From: Martinezella rhizogenes
GTDB lineage: Bacteria; Pseudomonadota; Alphaproteobacteria; Rhizobiales; Rhizobiaceae
Assembly: GCF_000799715.1 (NCBI RefSeq)
Contig: NZ_JUHG01000014.1
Coordinates: forward strand, 434,001-498,000
DNA length: 64,000 nt
Direction: 5' to 3'
A program made the position numbers and the translations under genes. Positions 61,724 through 64,000 of this stretch are shown one piece after another; position 1 is the stretch's first letter; each line of letters opens with the position of its first letter. The notes beneath the pieces are model-generated. The model searched no databases. It had not been told where the DNA came from and worked only from the letters and a program-made list of their open reading frames with translations.

Positions 61724-62020
61724 ATGGCGAGCAGGAAAGGCGAAAAGACAGTCAGTCTGGCCGCGGTGCTGGACCTCAACGAGGCCTCGGCGCTTCGCGG
61801 CAAGCTGATGGGGCTGCGCGGCAGCAATGTCGCGATCGATGCCTCCAGCGTCGAAAGGATCGGCGCTTTGTGCATTCAGGTCATCATGGCCGCCGCCAAG
61901 ACTTGGGATGAAGACAAGCTGTCCTTCACCTTTTCGAAGGTGTCGGATGCATTTCAAAAAACGATGCAGATGATCGGTATCGACATCGATCACCTGCTTG
62001 CCAAGGAGATCCGGCAATGA
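61724..62020 (+). CDS. cheS: CheS, STAS-domain CheA partner
   Basis: 98-residue STAS-fold protein (SLAAVLDLNEASALRGKLMGL, VAIDASSVERIGALCIQVI, FSKVSDAFQKTMQMIGID). In S. meliloti the small protein at this place, CheS, binds CheA and speeds loss of phosphate from CheY1. ATG 61724 with AAGGA; the frame upstream overlaps icpA and is not used. The stop overlaps the cheY1 start (ATGA). Confidence 0.86.
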   Translation: MASRKGEKTVSLAAVLDLNEASALRGKLMGLRGSNVAIDASSVERIGALCIQVIMAAAKTWDEDKLSFTFSKVSDAFQKTMQMIGIDIDHLLAKEIRQ

Positions 62021-62382
62021 AGAAAAAAGTGCTGACCGTGGACGATTCACGGACCATTCGAAACATGCTTCTCGTCACCCTCAACAATGCCGGCTTCGAG
62101 ACCATTCAAGCCGAAGATGGCGTCGAAGGTCTCGAGATCCTCGAGGAAGCCAATCCTGATGTCATCGTCACTGACATCAACATGCCGCGCCTTGACGGCT
62201 TCGGCTTTATCGAGGGCGTGCGCCGCAACGACAAGTATCGCGCCATCCCGATCCTGGTCCTGACGACCGAAAGCGATGCCGAGAAGAAGAACCGTGCCCG
62301 CCAGGCCGGTGCGACGGGCTGGATCGTCAAGCCTTTCGACCCCGCCAAGCTGATCGATGCCATCGAGCGTGTAACCGCTTAA
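62017..62382 (+). CDS. cheY1: Chemotaxis response regulator CheY1
   Basis: 121-residue single-domain receiver. Phosphorylation site Asp53 (VIVTDINMP), acidic pocket Asp9/Asp10, Thr83/Thr84 in VLTTESD and Lys105 in WIVKPFDP. Starts with ATGA overlap to cheS, so translation is coupled. In rhizobia the CheY1 type serves as a phosphate sink while CheY2 acts on the motor. Confidence 0.95.
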   Translation: MKKKVLTVDDSRTIRNMLLVTLNNAGFETIQAEDGVEGLEILEEANPDVIVTDINMPRLDGFGFIEGVRRNDKYRAIPILVLTTESDAEKKNRARQAGATGWIVKPFDPAKLIDAIERVTA

Positions 62383-62398
62383 ACAGGATCCGTCCCTC

Positions 62399-64000
62399 AT
62401 GGATATGAACGAAATCAAAGAGATTTTCTTCCAGGAGTGCGAGGAGCAGCTCGCCGAACTGGAGTCCGGTCTCCTGAAATTGAATGACGGCGACCGTGAC
62501 CCGGAAACCGTCAATGCCGTCTTCCGCGCCGTTCATTCCATCAAGGGTGGGGCAGGGGCCTTCGGTCTCGACGACCTCGTCTCTTTCGCCCATGTCTTCG
62601 AGACGACGCTCGATTGCGTTCGGTCCAACAAGCTGGAGCCGACCCAGGATGTCCTGAAGGTCATGCTCAAGGCCGCCGACGTGCTGGCGGATCTGACCAA
62701 TGTCGCCCGCGACGGCGGCAGCGTCGATCCAACCCGCAGCAGGGGACTGGTCAAGGAACTGGAGGCGCTGGCCCACGGCGAATTGCCCACGTCGTCCGCC
62801 GCCAGTGAACCCGCCCCGAAGCAGGTGAAGCCAAGGGCCCCGGTCAGCGTCGCGCCCGCTCCGGTGGATGATAGCGGTTTCCAGCCGATCCCCTTCAGCT
62901 TCGACGATGATTTCGGCGCTGACGACGTGTCCGTGGCCGTGCCGGAATACCAGGTCAGCTTCAAGCCGCGCGCCGATCTCTACGCCAAGGGCAATGATGC
63001 GACGTTGCTGCTGCGCGATCTCGCGCGAATCGGTGAGTTGAGTGTCCACTGCGACATGGAAGCCTTGCCGGGCCTGGACGAAATCGACGCTGAAGGCGCC
63101 TATTTCGCCTGGACGATCTCGGTCCGGACGGACAAGGGTGAAGATGCCATCCGCACTGTCTTCGAATTCGCCGAGTGGGATTGCGAGCTCGATGTCAGGC
63201 GGATCGAGGATGCCGCCGCCTCCAAGGGTGACGACGAGCTGCCCATGGTGCCGGTGCCCTTCGATCTCTCCGCTCTCGATGATGATAGTGCCGGGCAGAC
63301 CGCGCAAGCTGTCGAAGAAGCACCGAACGATGCGGCCGCCGCCGTTGCCGCCGCCGAGACGGCAACCAATATCGCGCAACTCGCCGCCGCCCGCGTCGAA
63401 AAGAAAGAAGCCGCGGCAGCCGCCGCTGCTGCTGCCAGTGCCGCCACGCAGAACAACGCCGCCGCGGCCGGCGTCGGCCAGACCATCCGCGTCGATCTCG
63501 ACCGCGTCGACCGCCTGATCAACCTCGTCGGCGAACTGGTTATCAACCAGGCGATGTTGTCGCAGAGCGTCATCGAGAATGACAATAACGGTACGTCCTC
63601 GATCAATATGGGTCTCGAGGAGCTGCAGCAGCTCACCCGCGAGATCCAGGACAGCGTCATGGCGATCCGCGCGCAGCCGGTGAAGCCGGTCTTCCAGCGC
63701 ATGTCGCGCATCGTCCGCGAAATCGCCGACATGACCGGCAAGTCGATCCGTCTGATCACCGAGGGTGAAAACACCGAAGTCGACAAGACGGTCATCGACA
63801 AGCTGGCCGAGCCATTGACCCACATGATCCGCAACGCGGTCGACCATGGCGTCGAGACCCCGGAAAAGCGCGCGGCACTCGGCAAGAACCCGGAGGGCAC
63901 GGTTCGCCTGACGGCAAAGCATCGCTCCGGCCGCATCCTGATCGAACTGGCCGACGACGGCGCCGGCATCAACCGCGAGAAGGTCCGCCAGAAGGCGATC
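62399..64000 (+). CDS. cheA: Chemotaxis histidine kinase CheA, N-terminal part (3' end outside window)
   Basis: 534 codons from ATG 62399 run in frame to the window edge. P1/HPt domain with the phosphorylatable histidine in RAVHSIKGGAGAFG (His46), P2-like region about 190-260, an Ala-rich linker near 310-345, P3 dimerisation VDLDRVDRLINLVGELVINQ, and the P4 ATPase start (LTHMIRNAVDHGVE N-box, LADDGAGIN G1). The P5 domain and the end of P4 are cut off. Starts 16 bp after cheY1 in the che operon. Confidence 0.96.
   Translation, partial: MDMNEIKEIFFQECEEQLAELESGLLKLNDGDRDPETVNAVFRAVHSIKGGAGAFGLDDLVSFAHVFETTLDCVRSNKLEPTQDVLKVMLKAADVLADLTNVARDGGSVDPTRSRGLVKELEALAHGELPTSSAASEPAPKQVKPRAPVSVAPAPVDDSGFQPIPFSFDDDFGADDVSVAVPEYQVSFKPRADLYAKGNDATLLLRDLARIGELSVHCDMEALPGLDEIDAEGAYFAWTISVRTDKGEDAIRTVFEFAEWDCELDVRRIEDAAASKGDDELPMVPVPFDLSALDDDSAGQTAQAVEEAPNDAAAAVAAAETATNIAQLAAARVEKKEAAAAAAAAASAATQNNAAAAGVGQTIRVDLDRVDRLINLVGELVINQAMLSQSVIENDNNGTSSINMGLEELQQLTREIQDSVMAIRAQPVKPVFQRMSRIVREIADMTGKSIRLITEGENTEVDKTVIDKLAEPLTHMIRNAVDHGVETPEKRAALGKNPEGTVRLTAKHRSGRILIELADDGAGINREKVRQKAI

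Overview
The window is about 61% GC, densely packed and alphaproteobacterial. Gene content and order point to Rhizobiaceae (Rhizobium/Agrobacterium/Sinorhizobium clade). Evidence for this is a gstI-glnII divergent pair, a SAM-II riboswitch in front of metZ, a fused SecDF, a PodJ-like polarity protein, and a chemotaxis operon that starts icpA-cheS-cheY1-cheA. It reads as core chromosome: there is no phage, insertion sequence, integrase, CRISPR array or plasmid function. The accessory signals are two intergenic repeat elements.

Layout. 1-5.6 kb: 3' end of argF, hslO, apaG, SAM-II-controlled metZ, a double-length dCTP deaminase behind a strong hairpin, tRNA-Gly(CCC) and a hexapeptide acyltransferase. 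5.7-15 kb: periplasmic solute-binding protein, TerB protein, membrane-anchored nuclease, LexA/S24-like regulator, DUF952-pyrD, MATE exporter, CAP lipoprotein, DUF6460, a methyltransferase and a YitT protein. 15-17.9 kb: gstI/glnII nitrogen assimilation with a sigma-54 promoter, then an Rrf2 regulator and AhpD-like protein. 17.9-24.9 kb: Lhr-type helicase with PdeM phosphoesterase (DNA-damage pair), a dihydrofolate-reductase-like protein with divergent HxlR regulator, TIGR02186 plus TSUP transporter, and a small exported protein.

24.9-38.3 kb: a 1225-residue PodJ-like polar protein, a beta-oxidation operon (acyl-CoA dehydrogenase, thiolase, FadB-type enzyme) behind a perfect palindrome, an MFS exporter with divergent TetR, mscL and a PLP aminotransferase. 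38.4-38.6 kb: a RIME-like inverted repeat. 38.8-49.2 kb: galE/exoB-like epimerase, LysR regulator, a complete branched-chain-type ABC transporter (binding protein, two ATPases, two permeases), then GMC oxidoreductase, 3-hydroxyisobutyryl-CoA hydrolase and 3-hydroxyisobutyrate dehydrogenase. This looks like one uptake-plus-catabolism operon feeding the valine pathway. 49.2-59.3 kb: UvrD-like helicase, SMP-30 protein, SecDF, YbaL/Kef antiporter, Xre regulator and ArnT-type glycosyltransferase. 59.4-64 kb: a candidate 37-residue membrane protein and the start of the che operon, with cheA cut by the window end.

Most genes are ordinary housekeeping. The strongest unusual signals are the competing-hairpin architecture of the metZ riboswitch leader, the perfect 18-bp hairpin touching the ribosome-binding site of the dCTP deaminase gene, a globin-type chemoreceptor that appears to lack its haem-ligating histidine, the liv-GMC-valine catabolic cluster with two perfect dyads at its head, and the unannotated small membrane protein. 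I did not find a clearly new multi-gene defence or mobile system.
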